Shown here piece by piece: positions 1 through 10,617 of a stretch of DNA of 64,000 nt; the stretch's first letter is position 1, and every line of letters begins with the position of its first letter. Source of the stretch: Alectoria sarmentosa (taxonomy: Eukaryota > Ascomycota > Lecanoromycetes > Lecanorales > Parmeliaceae); assembly GCA_009733775.1 (NCBI GenBank), contig WOGZ01000129.1, positions 25,921 through 89,920 of the forward strand, read 5' to 3'. The notes under the pieces were generated by a model that was given only the letters and a program-made list of their open reading frames with translations, ran no database searches and was not told where the DNA came from. Position numbers and translations under genes: made by a program.

Positions 1-3000
1 CAATTTTGGCTTTAATCTGAAGAATCTGCAGCTTGACTTCCTCCAGTCCAATCATATCCATGACGGAATCAATAGCATCATTTCGAGCATTTTCCATGGT
101 CTTCTGACGTTCCCACTCTTCCTTGGCCGGTGATTGGCGCCTATCTGTCCACTTGGGAATTGGTGAATTGGCAGAATCGGGTGGCTGTGTACCAGGAATA
201 TTCGACGGAGTGGGCGAAGCTTGAGTGGGCATGGGATCGGGCTCCTTTCCTGCTGACCCTCCAACACCATTTTGGGCATTCGGCAGTGGACCAAGAGGCG
301 GAAGTGTCATGGCCTGGGCGTCAGCAAGATCTTTCTCTTTTTGGTGCACTACCGCGGCTCTGTCTCTGGACAATTGGGCATCCTTGAGTCTCTGTCTTTC
401 TTCCGCTACCATAGTGTCGAGCTTGGCCATGTACTCAATGTGCTCTTGCTCTTCTCGAGCGCGTTTTTCTTGCCGCCTCAGCGCTTTCTGCGCTTCTTTC
501 TGCGCCCTCAGAGCCTCCCCTTCACATTTGTTGCACCCACGTGGGGGTTTGTGACATTTCCAGGATCTTTGGTGGCCCTTTGGGCATTTATCGTCGAGCA
601 TATATTCGCATTGTACCTTCGAGTGGTCGAATAATTGATGGCATTGCTGCGGACAGAGGTGAAGACCACAGCTGAGCATGGTGGTGCTGGATTCATATGA
701 GTACAGTACCGTCACCGTGGTGCAGGACTTGCTCACCATGGCTCTTTGCACCCTCCATCAGGACATTCGATATCGAAATCATTGGGCCCACGCAGAAGTG
801 AAGTTGTTTCCGGATGCCGCTCGCATTTCACTGGAAACCCGTCGAAGACGTAGCCGCCGTCCTTGAGTGAGCCCCAGAGCTTAGTCCACACCACATTCCC
901 TTTGCGAGACTCGAGAAAGGTTTCAGGGTTTCCAATGAGGATCAGACCGTTACGGGCTCTGGACAGGAGGACATTCAGTCGCTCAGGTGCGGCCATGAAT
1001 CCAATATCGTGTTTTGAATTACTTCTCGTCAAAGAGGCAATCACAATCTGAGGGAATGATAAGCTCACTGCAAGTGACCGCGTCTATCAAAGCCGGAGTA
1101 CTCACATCACTTTCCTCTCCTTGATAATTATCTAGTCAGACGACGGCCATCAAAGTCAGCAGGATGATCATGTTTGCGAGGATGCGCAGGCGTGTTATTC
1201 TAGGGACATCGTAACACGAGAAGAGCGCTTACCAATGGTAGCGAGCCGAATCTTTCGCTGGTTTGATTTTGCGTCCGTAGCCTGCATTAAACCGGCGCGG
1301 ACGAGGTCGAACGAGTCAAGGTCATTGAGTATTGGATCATTGTCCTTACCAAGTACCATCTTAAGGAGTTGTAGCTGTCCTAGATAAGGTGTCAAGACGA
1401 CAATGTCATCCGTACCATAGCCCTGTTGAGCAAGATAGCGGACGCATTTCAGCACCATGTCAACCTCGAATCGATTTTGCTTGGACGACATGGAACTCGT
1501 GTCATTCCAATTGGCCGAATCTTTGGCGTCGTTTTCTGGTTTACTGTGCGCAACGAAGATCAGGTTCTTCTGAAACCCGCGAAGGGCCGGGCGACCTTGT
1601 GTTTTTGTAGCATCAGTGAGATCCTCATACGTTAGCGAGCGGACAAGTGCGGATATTTCCGGCCGCATACGGTGCTGCTGGGTTAGTCTCTGATGGGGAA
1701 AGTGTTTCAGGATCAGTCGCTCAAACAATGACCTATTGAGGTCGAAGCCGTCGCCCTTTTCCACACTTAGGTTATGATTGTTAACCTTAGGTCGCAACTG
1801 CTTGTGATCACCAATAAGTACCAATTGCTGCGTTTGTGGTCCAATGGAAGTCAAAATATGGGATTCCAAGATCTCACCAGCTTCTTCGACCAACACAACG
1901 TCTCGGGAAGCTGCCTGTAGCTCTTGCACGTACTTGGCTGCGGCTGTAGTTGTGCATGCAATAATTCGTCTGGAGCCTATCACTTGGGTCTTTCCCTTCT
2001 TGAACATCTGTTCTAGCTTGCCTTGAAATTCGTTGTATTGTTCGGCAATGGCGTAGAGCCTAGAAACGTTTTCTCTGAGAATGGCAATTTTCCACGAGGA
2101 GAGCGAAGTCTGCCTGGCTGGCACAGTCATCGCCCATATATGCTGCACATGTTCGGGTACTTCCTCCGAAAAAATGCCAGCGTCTCGGCCATTCGACCAC
2201 TGGTCGAACAGATATGAGCCATCAATTGGTCTACCATCGCGACCGACCCTCACAGATCCGTCGTCTGCGTCCGGTACGACAAAAGCCTCGTAAAAATCTG
2301 CACCACCAGGTAGAAAGTCAAGATATTCCATTACGTCCCCAGCACGCAGCTTGGTGGACTTGTATCGATCAAACGCTTGGACCAAGCGGTTCGCTTGGGC
2401 GTTTGTTTTTGCTTTGAGGTCGTTGATGATTCTCCAAGAAGATTGTGTGAGCTGGTTTGCAGTGGGTTGATCATACAAAGCCATGCATTTGGTTCGCGCA
2501 GTAGACTTTCCTCCAAGCCGCACCATTTGGTCGGACGGAATCCCAATGTCGAGTAGGTCTTCAAGAAATTGATCTAGAGCGTGATTGGTGAAACATACCA
2601 CAAGGATCACTTTCTGCGTGAATCGATAGATAGACTTGGCGATCAACGCTCCGATAAATGATTTTCCGGTTCCTTCAGTCTCGTTAGGCTTGACCGGGGC
2701 CAATGTCTGATGACCACTTACCGGGTGGACCCTGTATCAAGCTCACTCGCTGTTTCAAACCCGTCAATACAGATTTCATCTGGGATTCATCCAATCGTAT
2801 TGGTTTCTCGGTTTGTAAGAGCCCTTGGATATCTTGCGACGGGTCGCTTTCGAGACTATCGATCAACGCCATCGGCGCATGTTGAGGCTGAGTCAAGACA
2901 CTTTCAGGACTCCAAAGCAGGAGTTCATCTACAAGCGGCATGTCCCGGAGGCCTTGGAGTCCTCTCAATATTGGTTCATACGCGAAAACCGCCGCATCTA

Positions 3001-4195
3001 TCTGGACCAGCTTCACATGCTGCGCAGTCTTTAGTTTAAGTAGTGAGGTAGAAGTACTTTCTTTGCCCACGAGTTGTAACGTAATTATTGGAGGCTTCTG
3101 GGCCAGCTGATCAATGTCTCGATGAATGGTTGGGAACGCGACGATTTCCCCGTCCACAATCAAGCATGCTATAGATTGATGCTTAAAAATGTTGCGATCG
3201 GCAATGAAGAAGTCTTTGCGCTTTTCAGTCTTCAATTTGACGAGTTGAGGAAGGTCCGAAATGCACTGAAGCCGCAACCCCCAGGGCAGGCGTTTCCTGG
3301 CTTCTCCACAATCAACATCAACAAGTTTAAACCCTTCCACAATTATACCTCTGTGGCGGCCTTTCTTCGTCCCAGAAATGATCAGGAGCTCGTCTCGCAT
3401 CTCCGCTAGCATGTCCTCACGAAGGAGCCGAAACTGATTGTCGAGGTGGATAGCCAGGCGCTTGTCTTCAGTAACTGGATCTTCCAATGCCTCAGCGAGA
3501 CGAAGGAATGGCGGTTCTACCGAGCGGATTTCATCGGCCGTGGGATGAATAGCAACCTCACGATAGTCTACGAAGTCGTTGTCATGTCGTCCTCCTGGAC
3601 CTTGTTCATCGCGGTCGAGGTCGGGTGTATTGAGGCTGGAGAGGACGTGTTTGATCTTCTGACCCATATTTCGTATATCGGAAGATGGAGAATCAAGGAA
3701 CAAGGCTTGGATTGTGATGTCTTCTGCAACGGCACGATACGGACCGACATCTTCAAGAGGTAAGTAAAGCAACTGGTAAAGAAGCCATCCGAAACACTGC
3801 TGGGCAGCTGATTCTAGGAGACCATCGCGGAAAGACTGTAAGAAGGCGTTCCAGAAGATAGGCGGTTTCGCCACGTGCACAACGACCCGCCGTATGTAAT
3901 CTCCTCCAAGAATGGTGCTTAGATCAGGGTCTTGAATGTACCGAAGTAAGGTTGTGGCAGGTCCGTTATGAAAAGAAATAGAAGGATTCAATCGCAGGCA
4001 CGTTTGCACGGCTGAAAGACCTGCTGAGCTTGATATGACCTTTTCGATGCACGAAGGGGGATCATGCTGATCACACACAGCTTCGATAAATCTGCTCCCG
4101 TCCTTGGCTGATTTCAAAGACTGATCTCCTTGCAGGACTGAATTGAAGAACGTTGCGAGTCTCCCCGATCGAACGGTGGACGACGGTGAGAGCAT
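1..4195 (-). CDS. ZNFX1-like SF1 helicase with NFX1 zinc finger and start of a CbxX/CfqX-type AAA domain (partial, runs off left edge)
   Basis: Five exons join in phase: 4195-2722, 2672-1233, 1131-1106, 1047-737 and 671-1, giving about 1307 residues before the window ends. The first intron (49 bp) lies inside Walker A, so GPPG and TGKS come from different exons. Further helicase signatures are VEEAGE (motif II), GDHKQLRP, QQHRMRPE, the spliced IDNYQGEESD and RLNVLLSRAR. A Cys/His-rich NFX1-type finger follows (CPDGGCKEPCCGLHLC), then a charged coiled coil of about 100 residues and a Pro/Ser-rich linker. The last residues, MIGLEEVKLQILQIKAK, look like the opening of a CbxX/CfqX-type AAA module. 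Such helicase-finger-AAA fusions are, as I recall, known in ascomycetes. Related ZNFX1/Hrr1 helicases act in small-RNA silencing, but a role here is inference. An upstream N-terminal exon is not excluded. Confidence 0.85.
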
Positions 4196-4991
4196 TGCAA
4201 AGCTTCAACAGGCGGTGTGAACTGTACATATGAGTTGAGGAAAAGATGGGAGACCTCTGCCACATGAGTGAGAGTAGACAGTATACAGATAATGTCCGAG
4301 TCCTCTATTTTATAGATGGACACCTTCAGAAGGTTCGAGGAAAGGAAGGAGAAAAAGGTTGGGCATGAATGGAGGTAGGCAGCAAAGTGGACAAGGTCAG
4401 CCTTGTCTGGACCGCTGCATGAAGCCGAGCAAGCCATCGTACCGGTAACGAATCAGGACATGCATAGACGCGGTGGTGGCGGAGACGCGACCAATCAAAC
4501 ATTGCAATTGCATGTTCCAAGGCAAACAGATGGAGAAACCTGTGTTCACTTTGCGATGAAATGATTTGGTAGCTAATCGACGAATTAGAATAGGTCTACA
4601 CAAAACTCTTGAGCTTGAGATGGGGGAGAGTACTGCGCATAGTCGGAGGCAATCAGAAATCTTGGTGGATTTTGCAGGGAAAGTCTGCCGCATGCAGACA
4701 CGCTAGACTAACTCGAATGGTGCTAGCGTCATTGTGAGGCTATGCATCTCATCCTGCTCTGATTTCTACATGTTCGTCCTTTCCCCCCAAAACTGCCAAG
4801 GGCGGAGAGGTTTGGAAATGTACGATAAGAACTAGATTGTTCTGCGCCGAATATCTGGAGAGATGTGCTCAAGCTCCAATAGAAGCAAGCCAAGAATCTA
4901 ACGAGGGTATCAAACTCGAGAAGATATCACAGAAAGCTAACGCCCTTGAACATACATAAATCATGCACCTGTCTCCGTAACGTACCACAAT
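4196..4991. other. Intergenic, no gene recognised
   Basis: This 0.8 kb lies between the helicase start and the 3' end of the membrane-protein gene, so it should hold the helicase promoter. Short overlapping frames occur on the minus strand but none shows a recognisable protein. A further 5' exon of the helicase could hide near 4200-4440. Confidence 0.5.
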
Positions 4992-6319
4992 TCACACTGC
5001 CCAGCTCCCAAAATAGGTAGTCCCCCAGCCTTGAAAGACGCCGTCGTTCCATCCAATCATCGCCCCTCGAAGTCCCGCCGTTCCCAGCTCCCCTTCATAC
5101 ACCGTCACTGCTCCCGCATCGGTTACGATCCACACCTTCTCCGAGATCCCAGGAGGCAGTATGGTACTGTACACAACTCCAAAGACCAGGATCAATCCCA
5201 GCACCGCTACGCCGCTGAACATGGTAAACCACGGCCTCCGCATCTTGATGCCGCGCCATCTGGTGCCGCTGTGCACGGTTGCGAGAATGCAAATGTCCAC
5301 CAGCTCCAGCGCAATTGAAATTCCCGTGCCGGCGACCGTGGCTTTCAGCCAGGCCATCTGCTGGTTGCCGGGGATGAGGATGCAGCCGACGCCCTTTGCA
5401 AAGGTCTGCAGGATCGGCCAGACGTTGCAGTTGCCGTCGAGCACGGCGACGCCGAAGGGTTGGAAAATGGGACTGCACCAGGACACGGAGGGGGCGGACT
5501 GCCTCGCGGCGTTGACGGCATGGTGGAGGCCGAGGAATTGGAGGGCAAAGACGGAGATTAGGAGGAGGGCGGATGTGAGGGCGATGTAGAGGGGTTTGGA
5601 GGTGAAGAGAGGCGGGTGGGTGGAGTTGGTGGGTAAAGCGGTGGGTATGGTGTGGCTTACGGTACGCGAGGCTACGAGGACGGTTCCTTCGGGATCAGCG
5701 CTTTTGTTGGGTTCTTCGTCGCGGAGGAAAAACTCTTCAGATGATTTTACTCGGGGAGGCGTGATGGTGCGCTTCAGTCGAGTGAGAAGCTCGTAGTCCT
5801 CGACGATGAGGAAGAGCACTTGCGCCATGCTGCCGGCGTCGATGACTAGTAAGAGCGGCGTCCAGGTGAGGATCTTTTCGGAGCGAAACTTGGTGGATGC
5901 AAAGGCTTGAGCTGTGATGGCAATGGTGAAGACGGTGGCGCCGAGGCACCATGTCTGCACGGATTCCCATTTGACGACGCGGATGATCACGACGGGTATG
6001 TGGACTAGGAGGATGACGATGCTGTAGACCCATGGGACAAGGGCACCGCCTGACCGAGGTTCAATTAGTACCGCCGGTGTTCCCCGGTTGTACGATGATG
6101 GAGGCGGTGGAAGTACGCACCAATGTCAGGACGTAGGTAGGAGGGGCCTTGAAATTGCCGGATGGGCTGGTCTACCGCCTGGGCCCATGTGATATTGGAG
6201 GACGTGGTGACGGTGTCGTTGAGATGCAGTGGGCATAAATCAAGAGACGAGGCGATGCACGCATCGAAGAAGGAAAACAAGGAGACGGCGACGAGAGTTC
6301 GAGTGCAAATCCAGGGCAT
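4992..6319 (-). CDS. Predicted multi-span membrane protein with signal peptide, function unknown
   Basis: Two exons, 6319-6121 and 6049-4992, with a 71 bp intron (GTGCGT...CAG), encode 418 residues in phase. The ATG at 6319 is preferred because it gives a clean signal peptide (MPWICTRTLVAVSLFSFF, ending near residue 24). An in-frame ATG at 6364 would put 15 residues ahead of it. A short luminal segment with N-glycosylation sites precedes about six or seven hydrophobic helices. One of them begins GALVPWVYSIVILLVHIPVV directly across the splice. The loop near residues 160-190 is acidic and Ser/Thr-rich. No enzymatic motif is visible and I do not recognise the family. It is probably a fungal-specific integral membrane protein of the secretory pathway or plasma membrane. 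Confidence 0.75.
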
Positions 6320-8368
6320 AATCGAAAAGTGACGTTGGACTGACTGGGAGAAGAGACGAGGCAAGATGAGATGAAGGAGATGGAATACAGGGTTGAGACG
6401 CGGGTTTTATTCTTTCGACCACGGTCTGCGCCACACTGACCGATCAATTCTTATCTTGACCGGTTTGAAAAGTAGTACCAAAACGTTTTTGTGACTCGAA
6501 ACATTCGGTAGCCTGGTGCTAAGCATCGAGTCCTGCCAGGTGAACGTGAAGGCGGCCAAAAAGAGGGGTTCTAGACTCTAATACAGTACTTAGAGCGAGG
6601 CTGAGATCTGACAACAATTGGTGGCTTGCAAATAGTTTAGCGCGAACGGATGTCACTGGACTTGAATAGGTAGCAAGGTATCATTCAAATGAGGAAAAAG
6701 GAACTCGACCGTCCTGTTGCCCATGAAGCATGAGCCGCATTGATGGAGGATGCTGGGATGACCCGTAGGATTCAGCTTTCTTTGCTAGAAGACCCTGAGG
6801 AAAGTCTGCTAGGAGATCAATAAAGAGGACAGATAATGGAAATGGGAGATGCCAAGTGGGCACCAGCAGTCGCGCTCATCTATCACAACAAAGTCAACGC
6901 TGTCGTAAGGACTGGAAGATTGAAGTGACGGCGACGACAGCCAAACGAGGCACCAGACGAGGAGAGGTGGCAGGAGAGTTAGCCTGCGTGGCTGAGCTCA
7001 GCCACAGTCCGAGCGTTTATTTCTCTTGGCGAACTCGATCTGTACCCTACTTTAATTTCGGCAGGCAACTCGCATCGAGCTGCCTGTCTAGCGAGCTCGG
7101 CAGAAGGCTTTTCAAATTCGTCGTAGTATATATGTTGTAGGCGAGCTGATGCTCATCCACGAGAAACGAAATCACAGATCTCATGATGAAACCCTTCTCC
7201 CGGTTAGCATCACATCTGGGAAAGTCCTGAGATATATGATGTGCTCGCTTCACGAGCGCAATGGGCTGGGGATTACTCCTTGTGAGACAGCATGTGCTAT
7301 TATAGCAATACCCTTTTGCTGCCCTCAGAGCCTGAGGCATAACAGATGGTTTGTTGAGATCGTCAGCTAGGCAGCTCAAGCCAATCCCTTAATTTTTTGA
7401 CTCGAACGCCTATAAGTATCTTCTGGCTTGAACATTGGCTCGAACATGAGGCATCGTAATTTTTGGCATCCAGTCTTCATTTTTTCTCGCGCTAGACAAC
7501 AGGGCTAAGGTAGAGAACATGGTCAAATGCAAAGGCTGACATCAATCTTCCAAATCGGCTATTCTCTTGTAGACGTCGGACTCGCCTAGGTAAGAATGTT
7601 CCTCTGATGAAAGTAAACAAGCGAATTACCCAGTTTAATTCCCGCTTTGATATCACTCCCCCGGATCCGCGTCATGACTGGACAGTGCACAGTGATGGGT
7701 TTGTCCGGAAGTAGGACTTTGAAGTTGGTTAAATTGAAAGCAACAAACATTACCAAGGTGGCTGTTACCGATATGAAGATTGAGAGCGCACAAGATTGTT
7801 ACTTGTTCGTCCAGTATTTTGAGAAACATGACATTGTGGAGGAGATGCAAGGACCCGGATGGGGATCTGTTCTCACGACAGTATGCTGTCCAAAAAGCCT
7901 GGTTCTATCATTGTCACTCGACCGCAACCGGCAGCCGTAAAACTGATTCTCAATCTTGACTGATGAGAGTGGAGGTAAAAGATTCCATCTCTTTATATCG
8001 ATAAGAGGGTAATAGATACTTCCCTCGCGAATCCAGTAAAGCCGGACATATTATCAATGGTGTTCTACAGACCGGAAATGTAATATCAGACACTAATGAA
8101 AGATGAGTTCTACCTGAGACACTCTTGAGTAGTGAGTAAGAATATGCGTACGGAGCTTGTGCAGCCGCAGGGAAGAAGAGAAAAAGAGGTTAACAAAACC
8201 TCCACTGTCACGTATCAGTTTGAGACAATGCTGTCCATATCCGGAGAACAAAAGTCACAGGCGTCGGCTCAAAGTCCAGCGTGTTGGAGGAAAGAAAGTC
8301 AGCAACTGGAATTACGTTCTAGCTTATGAAATCAGCTCATAGATACGGATAGGAGGCGCCTGTCAGAC
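6320..8368. other. Gene-poor 2 kb, no supported gene
   Basis: Only short frames occur. The best is plus-strand 7674-7940 (starting MTGQCTVMGLSGSR), but an adjacent frame looks equally protein-like and no splice connects them. It may be a degraded gene. Nothing else is supported. Confidence 0.4.
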
Positions 8369-8524
8369 CGTCCTAGATCATTCCATGCATGTTCCTTTCG
8401 TCTGATGTTTGCCATGCAGCTTCGCCAAGTAGTCCTTTGTTAGCTATGTGGCCTTATTATACCCACGGACCCCCCTCCCAGATAGATCCTACATCCTTCC
8501 TATCATTCATCCACACTGCACCTG
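8369..8524. repeat. Dispersed repeat, copy A
   Basis: About 150 bp is shared, with small gaps and substitutions, with 38018-38154. Shared blocks include TTCCATGCAT, CCTTTGTTAGC, CAGATAGATCCTACAT and CTTCCTATCATTCATCCAC. Both copies are in the same orientation. Neither has an open frame along its length. On the minus strand both carry a TATA-like GGGTATAA. It could be a small non-autonomous element or a duplicated promoter or UTR segment. Confidence 0.7.
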
Positions 8525-8756
8525 CTTTGAGCGCCGTCGATGCCATGTCGCAAGGCCGCCTTGTCTCAACATCAAGTCAAAAGAGCTACAGTACAGAACG
8601 TCGCCCCACTGATCTTGTGACTCTAGTTGGGAAGCGGTCCTGTGGCGCTTTGTTACTCCCGCAATCCGGGGTGTGAGGCGTCCAGATGTTCGAAGCCAAC
8701 CCCTTGCATGGTGTTCGAATGAGGCAACGGCAACTCTCCGCTGGCTCTGTACATCG

Positions 8757-9453
8757 CTAGACACTGGCAAGGCCGGCCACGGTTGTACCATACCAGCATG
8801 AATAATCTGGACCAGTGCCGCGATTCTGCCACCATGATCTGAGAAGATCTTTCGGCTGCGTGTCAGACAGCCCGTTGTACTCTGAGTGCAGAAAGCGGTT
8901 CACTGTGGTGATTCTGCCGTGACGTTCTTGGAAATCATTCAGTATGTTTTGCAAACCTCGATAGATATCAGCTACGACTTGGTCATTTGACCCGTGCAGA
9001 ACATTTGCCTTACTTTCTAGTGTCATTGACATATTTGATCGGAGTGTGTAATTGTTTTTATCAACTCTCCACAATAGCAAAGCATCAGGGATTGGTGTAT
9101 CTACTGGCACCTCGTGAGCAATGACTGAAATAAGGGCCGGAAGAGGGCTTCTTGCTTTTAGGAATCTGGCAGACGTAAGTTTGTGTATCAGCACGATTAT
9201 ACCGAAGTTCTTCGAGCCAGAAAGATTAAACTCTGATTGTCCCAGCCAACGAGAGAGGCGCCATTGTCCGCTGATTTCAAACTTCAGTGAATCGGCCATC
9301 GACCTTCAGTCATCCAAGGAGTCTACGAACCTTCTCCAGGGCCCGTCAAGTATGGATCTACCAAGCCTTTGGTCTCGATCTGCACGCAATTGTGGGTGTA
9401 TAAGTCTTCAAATTCTTGTACTTTCAGAATTTTTTTTCCATGGTTCATGATGT
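8757..9453 (-). pseudogene. Decayed gene of unknown family (one frameshift, one in-frame stop)
   Basis: A 180-residue open frame runs from 9299 (MADSLKFEISGQWRL) to a stop at 8757. Upstream, coding-like sequence continues in two pieces. From about 9453 one frame reads MLNIMNHGKKILKVQEF and onward to LVDPYLTGP. A one-base shift near 9345 then leads into WRRFVDSLDD, a TGA, and RSMADSLK in the frame of the long segment. The TGA could derive from a CGA arginine codon by one transition. No intron of credible length joins the pieces, so I read this as a broken gene rather than a spliced one. The 180-residue part might still be expressed from its own ATG. No family is recognised, and the true 5' end is unknown. 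Confidence 0.45.
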
Positions 9454-10364
9454 TGAGCATAGCAACGAAGAACGAACGAGGATATATCCAAAATTCTCAT
9501 GCCGTCAGGAGAGCAATAGCGTCTGACCCCAGTACCAGGTACTAGAATCCCTTTCGAAAGGCAGGACTGCAAGTTCCCTCGGCGGAACATTCTATACGTG
9601 ACGGAAGTAGATCGAGGGAGAGAGGGTTTGCAGATGGCGTTCTCAAGAAAACCGAAGTAGTATCGGAGTTGGAGGCACGAGGAGGGCACGGGTTATTTGA
9701 GATATTTGACGGAACCTGAGTCTGGATGTTCGATCCCTAAGACTGCTTGTATGAGATTCACGAAAGGGATGAGTGGTTGCAAGCCCAACTCCTAGAGTGT
9801 GATATGGTGAAAAGATAGCAAATCCGCCGTGAATCATGAGTGCGAAAGAAGGTAGAGATTTTCGGATATGTGCGGACGTGGCAGCGGTCGCGTTGAATGT
9901 TGCATTCTGAACGCCGCCTTCGCAGGATGCTAAAGGAAGGTTGAGTTTGCGCAAATACATAAGTAGGAGTGCTGCGTTTGCTACCAAAGGGAATTTGAGG
10001 TGGGCTATATGGGCTCAGTGTGAAAATTGCGCATCATCATCATCTCAACAGTCATAGGTACCAGCGGATGGCAGTTTGGTAAAAAAGGCAACAAAGACAA
10101 GAATATCTGGACAATGTTCGATTTGATTTGAAAGAGAGTGTATCGAACGCCGGATGGCCTCCACCTATCTAAAACAATTCCGCAGCCCAGCCAGTCGCCA
10201 CCGTATTGTACCTATACATTGCGTAAAAATGCCTCTTATCACCCGACTATTTGAGAGCGGTGGTGGAAACCAGACCTCCTGTGCCCCGTGTCAGCTTGTT
10301 AGGCAAAAAGAAGCAGAAGCATATCTAGCATACCGTTCCACACCTTCAAGCTATCCGTCGGAAT
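9454..10364. other. No supported gene
   Basis: Minus-strand frames at 9643-9987 and 9408-9689 overlap each other. They contain short protein-like runs but no recognisable domain. They could include 5' parts of the decayed gene next door. Confidence 0.35.
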
Positions 10365-10565
10365 TTAGGCATGAGCACGGGGTGGTGGTGAGCCGCTCGG
10401 GGGTGGACCCGGGGGCGTGCCACTTGGGGGCGGACCAGTGGGAGAACCGGAGGGAGGAGGCCCATGGGGCTTGCCGCTGGGAGGAGAGCCGGCTGGAGGC
10501 GCTCCGAGCACGAGGGCTGGCGCAAAGGCGACCAGGACAAGGCCGAAGGTGGTGGAGAAGCGCAT
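10365..10565 (-). CDS. Small secreted Pro/Gly/Ser repeat protein
   Basis: A single exon encodes 66 residues. It opens with a textbook signal peptide (MRFSTTFGLVLVAFAPALVLG) ending about residue 21. The remainder is a low-complexity array built on an imperfect eight-residue unit, PPSGxPxG, repeated about five times. The mature peptide of some 45 residues has no cysteine, so it is not a typical disulphide-rich effector. A minus-strand ATATATAT run about 45 bp upstream of the ATG (near 10608-10616) is a good TATA box, and the 5' flank is otherwise gene-free. Similar proline-rich secreted peptides are common in filamentous fungi and are usually assumed to be wall or surface associated. Function here is unknown. 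Protein-coding status rests on the signal peptide and the repeat periodicity. Confidence 0.6.
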   Translation of the reverse strand: MRFSTTFGLVLVAFAPALVLGAPPAGSPPSGKPHGPPPSGSPTGPPPSGTPPGPPPSGSPPPRAHA

Positions 10566-10606
10566 GTTTGACTGGGTATGTAGCGATTGTGTTGGATTGG
10601 GAATTG

Positions 10607-10617
10607 GATATATATTC
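10607..10617 (-). promoter_or_regulatory. Putative TATA box of the Pro/Gly-rich peptide gene
   Basis: The minus strand reads GGAATATATATCC here, about 45 bp 5' of the ATG at 10565. Confidence 0.45.

Noticed and set aside
5031..5796. Several plus-strand frames opposite the membrane-protein gene
   Set aside because: Shadows of a GC-rich coding exon on the other strand.
7647..7940. Plus-strand frame of 97 codons
   Set aside because: Protein-like in places, but another frame over the same bases is equally so. No start context, splice partner or family.
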